Below are positions 56,043-64,000 of a DNA stretch of 64,000 nucleotides, in pieces. A program made the position numbers and the translations under genes. This DNA comes from Gordonia alkanivorans NBRC 16433 (lineage in GTDB: Bacteria > Actinomycetota > Actinomycetes > Mycobacteriales > Mycobacteriaceae). A model generated the notes under the pieces. It had not been told where the DNA came from and made no database searches. It was given only the letters and a program-made list of their open reading frames with translations. The stretch's first letter is position 1, and each line of letters opens with the position of its first letter. Location of the stretch: assembly GCF_000225505.1 (NCBI RefSeq), contig NZ_BACI01000092.1, forward strand, positions 18,091-82,090. The letters run 5' to 3'.

Positions 56043-57629
56043 GACATCCCCCCGCGCACGCGCAACCCCTGTTCCCTGAGGAGCTTGCGGAGGATGCGTC
56101 TCGAAGGGCACGTGACGCCCGGCAACCGTGCCGCGTAGCAGGAACACCGCTGCCACACCGGCTGCCGCGGTGATGGCCACCGCCGCCCACACCGCGTTGT
56201 GCAGGCCGTCCATGAAGACCTCCTGGACCGCGGCGCGGACCGTGTCGCTCATGGCGGCGGGCACCCGGCCGGCGACCTCGACCCCGGCCATCACCGACTG
56301 TTCCGCGGTGGCGACCACCTCGCGCGGTAACCCACTGCCCGACAGCCGATCCCCGATGCCGGCGACATAGGCCGAGGTCAGGATCGAGCCGAGTACCGCG
56401 ACGCCGAGCGTGCCGCCGATCTCGCGGGTGGTGTCGTTGACCGCACTGCCCGCACCAGCCTGTTCCGGACGCAGCGCATCCATGATGAGCTGCGTGCACG
56501 GACCCGAGATGAACGCCAGGCCGGCGGCCATCAGCAACATCGCCCAGACGATGAGCTCCCAGTATCCCGATGTCCGCGAGGACAACTCGACGAGCGCGAA
56601 CCCACCGGACATCAGGAAGGCACCCGTCACCGCGACGTAGCGCGCCCCGAACCGGTGTGAGAGAGCCATCGCCACCGGCGACAGCACCGCCATCACGATG
56701 GCGAACGGCAGGGTTCGCACACCGGCGGCGAGTGGGCCGTAACCCTTGACCGCCTGGAAGAACTGGGTGATCAGGAAGATGAACCCGAAGAGCGCGAAGA
56801 ACGCCACGCTGATCATCCCGGCCGCGGTGGCGAAGTGCCGGTTGGCGAACAGCCGCACGTCGAGGATGGGATGGGCGATACGCAGTTGGGTCACGACGAA
56901 CACGGCCAGAATCGCAAGAGCAGCGACGATTCCGAGGACCGTGCGGGTCTCACCCCAACCGACGTGCGGCGCTTCGATCAGGGTGTACGTGAGCAACCCC
57001 AGACCGGCGACCGAGAGACTCACTCCGACAGCGTCGAATCGGGGCACCGCCAGTGGCCGGGTACCGGGCACGACCGCGAGGATCACGGCGAGCGCGGCCA
57101 GCCCGAACGGGACGTTGACCCAGAACACCGAGGTCCACGAGAAGTGCTCGAGCAACCAGCCACCCGTCACGGGACCGATGGCGACGGCGATACCCGAGAC
57201 CGCCGCCCAGATGCCGACGGCCATCGCCCGCTCCTTGGCGTCGGCGAAGATCGTCGTGATGATCGCCAGCGTCGCTGGGAACACCAGTGCCGCAAAGAGT
57301 CCGAGGCCGCCGCGGGAAGCGATGAGCTGTCCGAGGCTCTGCGACGACGCAGCGAGGACCGACACCGCCATGAAGCCGATGACACCGGTGAGGAGCATCC
57401 GCCGGTGACCGAACCGGTCGCCCAGATAGCCGCCGGTCAGGAGGAGGCCGGCGAAGACGAGCGTGTACGCGTCGACGATCCATTGCAGGCCGGAGATCCC
57501 GGCGTCGAGGTCGCGGGCCAGCGTCGGCAGGGCGACGTTGACGATCGTGTTGTCGATCATGACCAGCAGTTCGGCAAAGCTGAGGGCGCCGAGCGCCCAC
57601 CAGCGTGAGCCCATACGTCCAGTACGCAT
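56004..57629 (-). CDS. MFS efflux pump, DHA2 (14-helix) family
   Basis: A protein of 541 residues from the ATG at 57629 (AGGAG seven bases before it; the ATG two codons earlier is too near). It has about 14 helices, the start SFAELLVMIDNTIVNVALPTL and motif A GDRFGHRRML. It is a proton-driven drug exporter, related to but distinct from the pump at 21848. It overlaps the 3' end of the reductase gene by 39 bases in convergent orientation. A TetR gene is divergent, with two operators between. Confidence 0.9.
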   Translation of the reverse strand: MRTGRMGSRWWALGALSFAELLVMIDNTIVNVALPTLARDLDAGISGLQWIVDAYTLVFAGLLLTGGYLGDRFGHRRMLLTGVIGFMAVSVLAASSQSLGQLIASRGGLGLFAALVFPATLAIITTIFADAKERAMAVGIWAAVSGIAVAIGPVTGGWLLEHFSWTSVFWVNVPFGLAALAVILAVVPGTRPLAVPRFDAVGVSLSVAGLGLLTYTLIEAPHVGWGETRTVLGIVAALAILAVFVVTQLRIAHPILDVRLFANRHFATAAGMISVAFFALFGFIFLITQFFQAVKGYGPLAAGVRTLPFAIVMAVLSPVAMALSHRFGARYVAVTGAFLMSGGFALVELSSRTSGYWELIVWAMLLMAAGLAFISGPCTQLIMDALRPEQAGAGSAVNDTTREIGGTLGVAVLGSILTSAYVAGIGDRLSGSGLPREVVATAEQSVMAGVEVAGRVPAAMSDTVRAAVQEVFMDGLHNAVWAAVAITAAAGVAAVFLLRGTVAGRHVPFETHPPQAPQGTGVARARGDVSQIEREVPAGTA

Positions 57630-57686
57630 CGGCATTCTCCTGTTCCGTGAGCGAGAGTTCAGATATGGAACGCCGTACCACTGTTG

Positions 57687-57722
57687 TAGAACACCGTTCT
57701 ATACAAGAAGAACACCGTGCTA
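57687..57722. promoter_or_regulatory. Tandem TetR operators between pump and regulator
   Basis: TAGAAC-ACC-GTTCTA (57687-57701) is a perfect palindrome. A near-copy, AGAACACCGTGCTA, is at 57709-57722, exactly 21 bases further on, which puts both on the same face of the helix. Confidence 0.7.
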
Positions 57723-57735
57723 GTAGCTTGTCAAT

Positions 57736-58326
57736 ATGTCTCCCGCGAAGCCGCGCACGCGAACCTCAGCCGCCGAAGTCCGGTCATCCCTCATCCGTGC
57801 CGGCCGCACGATCCTCGAGCGCGACGGCGAGGCGGGACTGACCGTGCGAGCGGCGGCGGCCGAGGCGAAGGTCGCGCCGATGGGCGTCTACAACCACTTC
57901 GACGGCCGCGACGGGCTGCTGGATGCGCTGGTCACCGACGGTTACGCCGAGCTGGGTCGTGCGGTGGCCGCGACGGACGACGATCCGTCCACGCGCCTGC
58001 GGAGCTCGGGGCGCGGTTACCGTCGCTTTGCCACGTCGAGTCCCGTGGTCTACGGACTGATGTTCTCCGCCCGGTGCACACCGGACCTCGAGGTCGCGGC
58101 TCATGCGTTCGAGGTGCTGGTCGACGTCATCCGCTACGGCCAGGTCGCGGGCGTGGTCGCGACGGGCGACCCGACGACGCTCGCGATGCAGACCTGGTCG
58201 GCGGTGCACGGGGCGGTGAGTCTGGAACTCATGGGTGCGCTGCCGCCGAACGTCGATGCCGACACGAACTACGAGAACGTACTCGACTTCATCGCGCGGG
58301 GTCTGCGGGCACAGCCTGCCGAGTGA
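57736..58326 (+). CDS. TetR-family regulator of the divergent MFS pump
   Basis: A 196-residue regulator. The HTH begins SLIRAGRTILERDGEAGLTVRAAAAEAKVAPMGVYNHFDGRDGLLDALV, with the conserved YxHF. The rest is a TetR_C-type ligand domain with CTPDLEVAAHAFEVLVDVI. It is 107 bases from the pump start, with two operators between; a simple drug-induced derepression is likely. It converges with the large Pro-rich membrane protein. Confidence 0.86.
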   Translation: MSPAKPRTRTSAAEVRSSLIRAGRTILERDGEAGLTVRAAAAEAKVAPMGVYNHFDGRDGLLDALVTDGYAELGRAVAATDDDPSTRLRSSGRGYRRFATSSPVVYGLMFSARCTPDLEVAAHAFEVLVDVIRYGQVAGVVATGDPTTLAMQTWSAVHGAVSLELMGALPPNVDADTNYENVLDFIARGLRAQPAE

Positions 58327-58338
58327 ACCCCTGCCCGA

Positions 58339-60129
58339 TCACGGCAGGACGATCGGCGGCAGTCCGGGGATCGGATTCGGGATCGTCACACCACGCTGCG
58401 GTCGCGGTGCGCGGGAGCGGGGTCGAGGTGCAGGTGCCGGCTCGTTCGTCGCCACGGGCGGTGGCGGTGGCGTGTAGCGCTGAGCCGGTTGACGTGCCTC
58501 CGCGAAGATGGCCGGATCGGCGTATTCCTGGGTGGTCGGCGCCGTCGTGGTCGGCGTGGTAGGACCGGCGACCGGCGCCGGGAAGGAACCGTTGCTCCCC
58601 GCGGCCAGTGCGACCGCCACTCCGATGATGGCGAGCGCGCACACCAGTGCCACTCCTGCCAACACCCGCTTCGCCGGGACCTCACGCCGAGGGCGAACCG
58701 GCGCCGGACCTGGCCGATTGACCAATGAAAGTGTTTCCGGTGCAGGGACGTTCGCATGCGGTGGCATGTCAGGGGCTGGGCCCGCACCGGGATGGCCGGC
58801 ATCGGGCCGCGGCGTCCGGAAGCTGCCCTCGGGTGAGACCGGCGTGTGGTGTTGAACCGGCACGGGTTCCGGAACCGGCGGGGGTCCGGAATGTGCCGTC
58901 AGGGCGCCGAATGCCGTTGCGGGAGCATGGTCCACCGGGCGCGCAACAGGCGCCTGGAACATCTGCTCGGCACCTATGACCGGGAAATCACCTGAGCGAC
59001 CGGGGCTTCCGGACGGCGAATCGAACGGCAGCGAGAGTTTGCCGGTCGGGGCGTCGTCAGGCCCGACGGACCCGGACACCTTCGGAGCGGTCGGTGCGGT
59101 CACCTCGACGGCAGCACGCTCGGGCGCCACGTCGACGAGGTCCTCTGGCGCAGAGTCGACGACGTCCTCGACCTCGGCCTCGCTGTCGTCACGGTCGGCC
59201 TCGCTGTCGTCAGGGTCGGACTCGCGACCGTCCGACGTCTCGGCCGCCTCCGCCTGCATGGACGCCGGTGTCTCGTCTCGGTCGTCCACGGGTTCCGGCT
59301 CGACCGGGTCTGAGCTGTCGGTCGCGTCGGTGACCTCCGCGGAGTCAGCGCTGTTGCTGTCGGCCGCGGGCTCCTCGACGGTCGTGGGCGGGCTGTCGGT
59401 ACCGGTCGCGTCACTCTCGGCGGTCACTGTTGGCTCGGGCTCGTCTTGGGGTACCTCGGGCTTGTCTTGGGGTACCTCGGGCTTGTCTTGGGGTACACCG
59501 AGCGGCCCGGCTGGTACTGCGTCGGTCAACGGACCGGGAGCGGCGTCGACGATCGGTACCGGTACGGCTTTCGCGATCCCGTCGCGGAGACCCGGCCACA
59601 CGCCCAGGCCGTCGGCGATGACGACTGCATGGGCCTGCGCGCCGGCCACCGCCGCACGAGCCAACTCTTCACCGCGTGCGATGAGCGCACCACCGGCCTC
59701 CTCGACATCTCGCCGCGCCATCCGGAACAACCGAATGTGTCGGCGTCCCATCAAAAATGTGCCATCGGAATCCTGCAGTCGTTCACGTCCGCGCGAGATG
59801 AGCTCGAAGAGTTCGTCCTGCCACTCGGGCGAGGTCGGGGATTCGACCCGTCCGATCCGGGTCAGGTGGTCGGCGATGGCACGGTCGAGCGCCCCGAGCG
59901 ACAGCGCGGCGTCGGCGTACGTGTCGGCGACCGTGCCGCGGGATGTGTCGAAACGTCCGACCGACACGCATCCGTTCCCGTCGAGCCCCAGGAGAACCAC
60001 TTGAGGATCGTCGTCCAGACCGCGCGAACGGAGTTTGGACCGCACGTCGTCGAGCACTGTGGGGTCCACCGGGACCTCTGCTGCCGCAGAGGCCGGCCCC
60101 ACAGCCGAATCGAACACTGTGTCGGTCAT
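58339..60129 (-). CDS. Large single-pass membrane protein with disordered Pro/Asp-rich regions
   Basis: A 596-residue protein from the ATG at 60129. Residues 1-200 are a soluble domain (VVLLGLDGNGCVSVGRFDTSRG; GRRHIRLFRMARRDVEEAGGALI). Residues 200-480 are disordered, rich in Pro, Asp, Glu and Ser, and include three VPQDKPE-like repeats. One membrane helix follows (about 485-508, VLAGVALVCALAIIGVAVAL) and then a Pro/Thr-rich tail ending GLPPIVLP. No enzyme signature is seen. The build resembles the protein at 6507-7583. Function unknown. Confidence 0.65.
   Translation of the reverse strand: MTDTVFDSAVGPASAAAEVPVDPTVLDDVRSKLRSRGLDDDPQVVLLGLDGNGCVSVGRFDTSRGTVADTYADAALSLGALDRAIADHLTRIGRVESPTSPEWQDELFELISRGRERLQDSDGTFLMGRRHIRLFRMARRDVEEAGGALIARGEELARAAVAGAQAHAVVIADGLGVWPGLRDGIAKAVPVPIVDAAPGPLTDAVPAGPLGVPQDKPEVPQDKPEVPQDEPEPTVTAESDATGTDSPPTTVEEPAADSNSADSAEVTDATDSSDPVEPEPVDDRDETPASMQAEAAETSDGRESDPDDSEADRDDSEAEVEDVVDSAPEDLVDVAPERAAVEVTAPTAPKVSGSVGPDDAPTGKLSLPFDSPSGSPGRSGDFPVIGAEQMFQAPVARPVDHAPATAFGALTAHSGPPPVPEPVPVQHHTPVSPEGSFRTPRPDAGHPGAGPAPDMPPHANVPAPETLSLVNRPGPAPVRPRREVPAKRVLAGVALVCALAIIGVAVALAAGSNGSFPAPVAGPTTPTTTAPTTQEYADPAIFAEARQPAQRYTPPPPPVATNEPAPAPRPRSRAPRPQRGVTIPNPIPGLPPIVLP
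59435..59497 (-). repeat. 21-bp tandem repeat (three copies)
   Basis: Three head-to-tail copies of a 21-base unit (59435-59455, 59456-59476, 59477-59497) differ at a few bases and encode VPQDKPE, VPQDKPE and VPQDEPE. In-frame units may vary in number between strains. Confidence 0.85.
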
Positions 60130-60210
60130 CTGACTAATTCCTGCACTTGTGTGCACCTCGCCCAGCACGCCCCCACGGCGAGAAGGTGCCCCCCTGATCA
60201 ATCGCGGGGT

Positions 60211-61647
60211 TCAACCTAACACGTCTACGCGGGGAATCGCTTTCGACGGCAACCCGTTCACCTGCGTGAACGAAGTAGTTGTCTCAGTTTTTCGCGCGGG
60301 CACGGGCCCGCCGAGCGCGCGGTAGTCCCACCCCGCCGACCGCCAGGCCTGAGAGTCGAGACAGCGCCTCGCGTCGACGATGCGCTTGTGCCGCACCACC
60401 GGTGCGAGCTCGTCCGGGGACATGTGCACGAACTCCGCCCATTCGGTTGCGACGACGACGACATCCGCTCGATCGCAGGCCGCGCGCGCCGAGCTCGCAT
60501 AGCTCAGCATCGGTTGCACCCGACGCGAATTGTCCATGGCCTGAGGGTCGAACACGGTGACCGATGCACCGTCGAGTGCGAGACGGCCCGCGACGGCGAG
60601 TGCGGGAGAGTCCCGGACGTCGTCGCTCTCCGGCTTGAATGCGGTTCCGAGGACGGCGACGTTGCGACCCAGCACCTCTCCCCCGAGCGCTTCGGCGACC
60701 AGTTCCGCGGCGGCACCGCGTCGTCGCATGTTGATGGCGTCGACCTCGCGCAGAAACCCGACCGCGCGAGGTGCGCCCATCTCGTCGGCACGGGCGGTCA
60801 GCGCCCGGATGTCCTTGGGCAGGCAGCCGCCGCCGAATCCCAGTCCCGCGTTCAGGAATCGCCGTCCGATCCGGGCGTCGTGGCCCATCGCGTCAGCGAG
60901 TGTGCCGACGTCGGCGCCGGCGATCTCACACAGTTCACTCATCGCGTTGATGAACGAGATCTTCGTCGCGAGAAAGGCGTTCGCGGACACCTTGACCAGT
61001 TCAGCGGTGGCCCAATCGGTCTCGATGAGCGGGATACCGGTTTCGAGGACTTCGCGATAGATGTCCCGGATGACCTCGCCGGCCAGGGATTCCACTTGCG
61101 GGACCCGCGGGTCGTCGACGAGCCGTCCGACGCCGACGACCATCCGGTCGGGCGCGAGGGTGTCCTCGACGGCGAAGCCTTCGCGCAGGAACTCCGGACT
61201 CCACGCCAAATCGACGTCGGCTCCGGGGGCCGAGAGGTGCGAGATGCGGTGCGAGAGTTCCTCGCACGTGCCGACGGGGACGGTGGACTTGCCGATCAGA
61301 ACGTGGGTGCCCCGCAGCGTGGGCACGAGCGCATCGACGGCCGCGTGGACGTGGGACAGGTCGGCGCGGTGTCCTCGCACCTCCTGCGGGGTGCCGACGC
61401 CGATGAAGTGGACCGAGGCGTGGTCGGCGGCGACCGAATGGTCGGTGGTGAAGCGCAGTCGCCCGGCGTCGAGGTTGCGGCGAAGGATGTCGGAGAGCCC
61501 GGGTTCGAAGAACGGGACGTCGCCGGCCTGCAGGCGTTCGACCTTCTGCGGGTCGATGTCGATACCGACGACGTCGTGGCCGAGTTCGGCCATGCAGGCC
61601 GCGTGCGTCGCGCCGAGGTACCCGCAACCGATCACCGTGAGCTTCAT
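60211..61647 (-). CDS. udgA: UDP-glucose / GDP-mannose dehydrogenase family
   Basis: A 478-residue dehydrogenase from the ATG at 61647. It has the Rossmann start LTVIGCGYLGATHAACMAELGHDVVGIDID, IGKSTVPVGTCE, SPEFLREG and the catalytic Cys in GFGGGCLPKD (near residue 273). It oxidises UDP-glucose to UDP-glucuronate (or GDP-mannose to its uronate) for envelope glycans. Position beside dcd equals the Rv0322-Rv0321 arrangement. It is longer at the C-terminus than the usual ~440. Confidence 0.92.
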   Translation of the reverse strand: MKLTVIGCGYLGATHAACMAELGHDVVGIDIDPQKVERLQAGDVPFFEPGLSDILRRNLDAGRLRFTTDHSVAADHASVHFIGVGTPQEVRGHRADLSHVHAAVDALVPTLRGTHVLIGKSTVPVGTCEELSHRISHLSAPGADVDLAWSPEFLREGFAVEDTLAPDRMVVGVGRLVDDPRVPQVESLAGEVIRDIYREVLETGIPLIETDWATAELVKVSANAFLATKISFINAMSELCEIAGADVGTLADAMGHDARIGRRFLNAGLGFGGGCLPKDIRALTARADEMGAPRAVGFLREVDAINMRRRGAAAELVAEALGGEVLGRNVAVLGTAFKPESDDVRDSPALAVAGRLALDGASVTVFDPQAMDNSRRVQPMLSYASSARAACDRADVVVVATEWAEFVHMSPDELAPVVRHKRIVDARRCLDSQAWRSAGWDYRALGGPVPARKTETTTSFTQVNGLPSKAIPRVDVLG

Positions 61648-61723
61648 GGTCGCAACGATTACCCAGGCAGGTGTGCCGCCAACCAACCGTCGCGTTGCGT
61701 GTGGTGATCGGGTGGGTGAACTG

Positions 61724-62296
61724 TCAGTCGTTCTTGATGAAGTTCAGGTACGCCTTGGACGGGGTGGGGCCGCGTTGTCCCTGGTACTTCGAGCCGACCT
61801 TCTCGCTGCCGTAGGGGTGCTCGGCCGGGCTGCTGAGGCGGATGAGGCACAGCTGGCCGATCTTCATGCCTGGCCACAGTGTGATCGGCAGGTTGGCCAC
61901 GTTGGAGAGTTCCAGGGTGATGTGGCCGGAAAAGCCGGGGTCGATGAAGCCGGCGGTCGAGTGGGTCAGGAGGCCGAGGCGACCGAGCGACGACTTTCCT
62001 TCGAGGCGTCCGGCGAGATCGTCGGGCAGGCTGCACACCTCGAGGGTGGAGCCCAGCACGAACTCACCCGGGTGCAGCACAAAAGGCTCACCCTCTGTCG
62101 GTTCGACAAGGGTGGTGAGTTCGTCTTGGCGTTGGGCCGGGTCGATGTGGGTGTACCGGGTGTTGTTGAACACGCGGAACAGACTGTCGAGCCGGACGTC
62201 GACGCTGGAGGGCTGGACGAGCGCAGGATCGAATGGATCGATGGCGAGGCGCCCGTCAGCGATCTCGGAGCGGATGTCGCGGTCGGAGAGCAGCAC
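61724..62296 (-). CDS. dcd: dCTP deaminase (probably bifunctional deaminase/dUTPase)
   Basis: A 190-residue protein, the same length as the M. tuberculosis enzyme, which both deaminates dCTP and splits dUTP to dUMP. The family core is visible: [47 protein letters not shown], with the catalytic Glu129 region. It makes dUMP for thymidylate synthesis. Separated from udgA by 76 bases; both genes are minus strand. Confidence 0.95.
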   Translation of the reverse strand: MLLSDRDIRSEIADGRLAIDPFDPALVQPSSVDVRLDSLFRVFNNTRYTHIDPAQRQDELTTLVEPTEGEPFVLHPGEFVLGSTLEVCSLPDDLAGRLEGKSSLGRLGLLTHSTAGFIDPGFSGHITLELSNVANLPITLWPGMKIGQLCLIRLSSPAEHPYGSEKVGSKYQGQRGPTPSKAYLNFIKND

Positions 62297-62316
62297 GTGT
62301 CGAGGTTATCGAATGG

Positions 62317-63816
62317 TCACGGTGGATCTGCGGCGGTGTCCGACGGCCCGGACGATTCACCTCCCCCGCGGCCGCCCGACCGGCGCCGTCGGGCGTCGGC
62401 GCGCATGCGGTTGAGGACCTCGTCGGTGCGGTTGGCGTGATTGACCCTGGGGGTCTGATCCGGGTGCGACGTCGGCGGGTGCCAGACAGCGCGACCTGCG
62501 TCGACCCCCTCCGTGGCGATCGTGGTGGCCCACTGGTCCTCGCCGGGGCCGACGGCACGGTTGTGCGGTCCGCATGCGGTGGTCATGTTGTCGATGTCGG
62601 TGGGACCGTGGTCGGCCGTCCATTCGGCCACGTGGTGGAGTTCAGAGTCGAAGGACGACCGGGTGCAGCGTGGACACGTGCAGCCACCGTCGCGGCCCAC
62701 CGCGGCGATCCGCTGGGCCCGGGATGCGAGGCGCTTGGCGCGTCCGAGGTAGAGGACCTCACTGGTGTGGTCGCGGAACACCTCGAGGTACTGCTGCGAC
62801 TCGGCGGCGAGTTCGACGGCATCCTTGATCGGCAGTAGCGCGCCTGTAGCAGTGCGCGCGGGAGCCCCGGCCCGCTCGCGGAGCGCCGATTCGGTGATCG
62901 TGACGATGACCTGCGGCGGCAGCCCGTGGTGGGATCGGCCGAGCGCGCCACTGTCGAGCACCAGGCGCAGTAGAGCACTGAAGGCGTCGTGATTGCGTTT
63001 CTCGGCCGATCGGTCGTCGCGTTCGGCGGCCGCCGCAAGGGCGTCGGGATCTGCGTTCCCTGGGTCTCCGGCGGGTGACTCCGGGTCGTCGGGGTTGTTC
63101 ATACCCGGCGCTGCCCACACCGCCAGCACGACGTCGAGCATGGCGCGGGTCTTGGGATCGAGGGTGGCCGTCAGCTTGGACATCAGCTGTGCGTCCTGCG
63201 GACCGAGGCGCATGCCGCGCATTCGGGCGCGATCGCGATCGTCGGTGAGGCTCCCATCGGGGTCGAGGTGCGCGAGGATGCGTGCGCCGAGCTGGCGCAG
63301 CGACGACGGATCGTAGTCGCGCGCGTAATGCGCAAGCGTCGCCTCGGCGGCTTCACGGTCGGCCGGGTCGACGGCGGCCGGGACCTTTTTCATCACCTCG
63401 ACGATGACGTCGACATTCCTCCCCGAGATCCCGCCTTCGGCAACGCCTTTGGCGGTCTCCGGAAATCGCGGCTCGAGTACCTCGCCCTGCATGTCGGGGA
63501 ACTTCCCGATTGCCCACACGCGATTCAGGAGCCGGTTGGCCTCTCCGCTGCGGTTGAGCACGCTCGTGACGAAGTTGGTGACGGTCTGGCAGCCGGCTTT
63601 CCGGTACGCGGAGCGTTCGTCGATGTCGATGATGTGGTCGGCGAACGAGGTGAGCATGCGACGCTCGGCGCGCTCGTGCTCGATCGCGACCTTGAGCAGG
63701 TCGGTGTCGGAACAGTCCGTGGACACCGTCTCGCTGATCTCGTCCAGCAATGCGTGCAGACGCTCGTACTGGTCGAGAAGAAGTGGTTGTGATGCAGATG
63801 GCTCGCAGAAAGCCAT
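62317..63816 (-). CDS. DUF222-HNH endonuclease family protein (13E12 repeat family)
   Basis: A 499-residue protein. The N-terminal ~330 residues are DUF222 (helical, with RRMLTSFADHIIDIDERSAYRKAGCQ near the start); the C-terminal part is an HNH nuclease (CTCPRCTRSSFDSELHHVAEWTADHGPTDIDNMTTACGPHN). These genes are many-copy in Mycobacteriales (13E12 family in M. tuberculosis), have unclear roles and often carry SOS boxes; one lies 28 bases upstream of this start. The last ~60 residues are Arg/Gly/Ser-rich. Confidence 0.88.
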   Translation of the reverse strand: MAFCEPSASQPLLLDQYERLHALLDEISETVSTDCSDTDLLKVAIEHERAERRMLTSFADHIIDIDERSAYRKAGCQTVTNFVTSVLNRSGEANRLLNRVWAIGKFPDMQGEVLEPRFPETAKGVAEGGISGRNVDVIVEVMKKVPAAVDPADREAAEATLAHYARDYDPSSLRQLGARILAHLDPDGSLTDDRDRARMRGMRLGPQDAQLMSKLTATLDPKTRAMLDVVLAVWAAPGMNNPDDPESPAGDPGNADPDALAAAAERDDRSAEKRNHDAFSALLRLVLDSGALGRSHHGLPPQVIVTITESALRERAGAPARTATGALLPIKDAVELAAESQQYLEVFRDHTSEVLYLGRAKRLASRAQRIAAVGRDGGCTCPRCTRSSFDSELHHVAEWTADHGPTDIDNMTTACGPHNRAVGPGEDQWATTIATEGVDAGRAVWHPPTSHPDQTPRVNHANRTDEVLNRMRADARRRRSGGRGGGESSGPSDTAADPP

Positions 63817-63844
63817 GATTTAACCCCCGTCATCATGGCTTTAC

Positions 63845-63860
63845 TCGAAACTATGTTCGA
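63845..63860. promoter_or_regulatory. SOS box (LexA site) upstream of the 13E12 gene
   Basis: TCGAAACTATGTTCGA agrees with the mycobacterial LexA consensus TCGAAC-N4-GTTCGA at 11 of 12 fixed positions and has flanking AC/GT pairs that lengthen the palindrome (ACTCGAA...TTCGAGT). Confidence 0.8.
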
Positions 63861-63974
63861 GTGTACGTACGTCTACGCAGGTGCGCAACCCGATCCGCAA
63901 GAAATCTTCGCGCCGCTCGCGGAGACCCCGACCGCAGTTTGCTAGGCTTTCGATCGCGAGCCCAGCGCTCGCAC

Positions 63975-64000
63975 GCCGATGTAGTTCAATGGCAGAACAT
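63975..64000 (+). tRNA. tRNA-Gly, 5' part (cut by window end)
   Basis: GCCGATG acceptor strand, then GTAGTTCAATGGCAGAACAT with a D stem GTTC/GAAC and the loop AATGGCA. This is the usual 5' third of actinobacterial tRNA-Gly. The anticodon lies outside the window. In M. tuberculosis a tRNA-Gly gene is also next to dcd. Confidence 0.8.

Noticed and set aside
62317..63816. DUF222-HNH gene as an intein or homing endonuclease
   Set aside because: No host gene is interrupted and the DUF222 part is a normal 13E12 family domain.

Overview
The window is high-GC DNA, densely coded and mostly without introns of non-coding sequence, and it looks like the chromosome of a mycolic-acid actinobacterium (order Mycobacteriales). 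Gordonia or a close relative is the best guess. This is inferred from base composition, GTG and leaderless starts, a HspR/HAIR heat-shock system, an IdeR-type iron box, an EphD-like hydrolase-reductase fusion, WS/DGAT lipid synthesis, a cutinase, and gene pairs known from Mycobacterium tuberculosis (dcd with udgA; aspC-like aminotransferase with etfD; dnaK-grpE-dnaJ-hspR). I saw no phage, transposase, plasmid or CRISPR genes. Genus is not proven by the sequence alone.

Layout. 1-9.7 kb: the end of a membrane GGDEF protein, a FAD-linked oxidase, a DDN-type F420 protein, a soluble Ser/Thr kinase, an amidohydrolase, a globin-reductase, two membrane proteins, an IsdG-like monooxygenase and a SRPBCC protein. 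9.7-20.2 kb: the stress block hspR-dnaJ-grpE-dnaK (minus strand) and lon (minus strand), separated by a DUF1214/sulfotransferase/DUF1353 group. Both dnaK and lon carry HAIR operators together with a GGGAAC-N18-GTT promoter of the SigH/SigR type. 20.2-27 kb: VOC protein, DoxX, MFS pump, small hydrolase, secreted proteins and a cutinase. 27-31 kb: a minus-strand group with a shortened ThiM, a DszA/NtaA-family flavin monooxygenase, a sulfurtransferase and a GntR regulator. 31-38.6 kb: TetR, alpha/beta hydrolase, a divergent Rieske oxygenase with a DapB-like dehydrogenase, a SDR, a StyA-like flavoprotein and a RibD-like reductase.

38.7-47 kb: a cell-envelope acyltransferase with a SGNH domain, an iron ABC importer (fbpC-fbpB-fbpA) behind an iron box, a YdcF-type protein and a WS/DGAT. 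47-52 kb: etfD with a long repeat-rich tail, then an aminotransferase, each closed by a strong terminator. 52-56 kb: a three-gene operon (EphD-like fusion, PF10118 protein with six di-iron type ligands, flavin/2Fe-2S reductase) that looks like an oxygenase system. 56-64 kb: a MFS pump with a divergent TetR and a pair of operators, a large Pro/Asp-rich membrane protein, udgA, dcd, a DUF222-HNH (13E12) gene behind a SOS box, and the start of a tRNA-Gly at the window edge.

The most interesting items are the candidate di-iron oxygenase operon, the ThiM with an internal loss of about 48 residues beside sulfur-chemistry genes, the double HAIR/SigH control of dnaK and lon, and the seven-copy lysine-rich repeat tail of EtfD.
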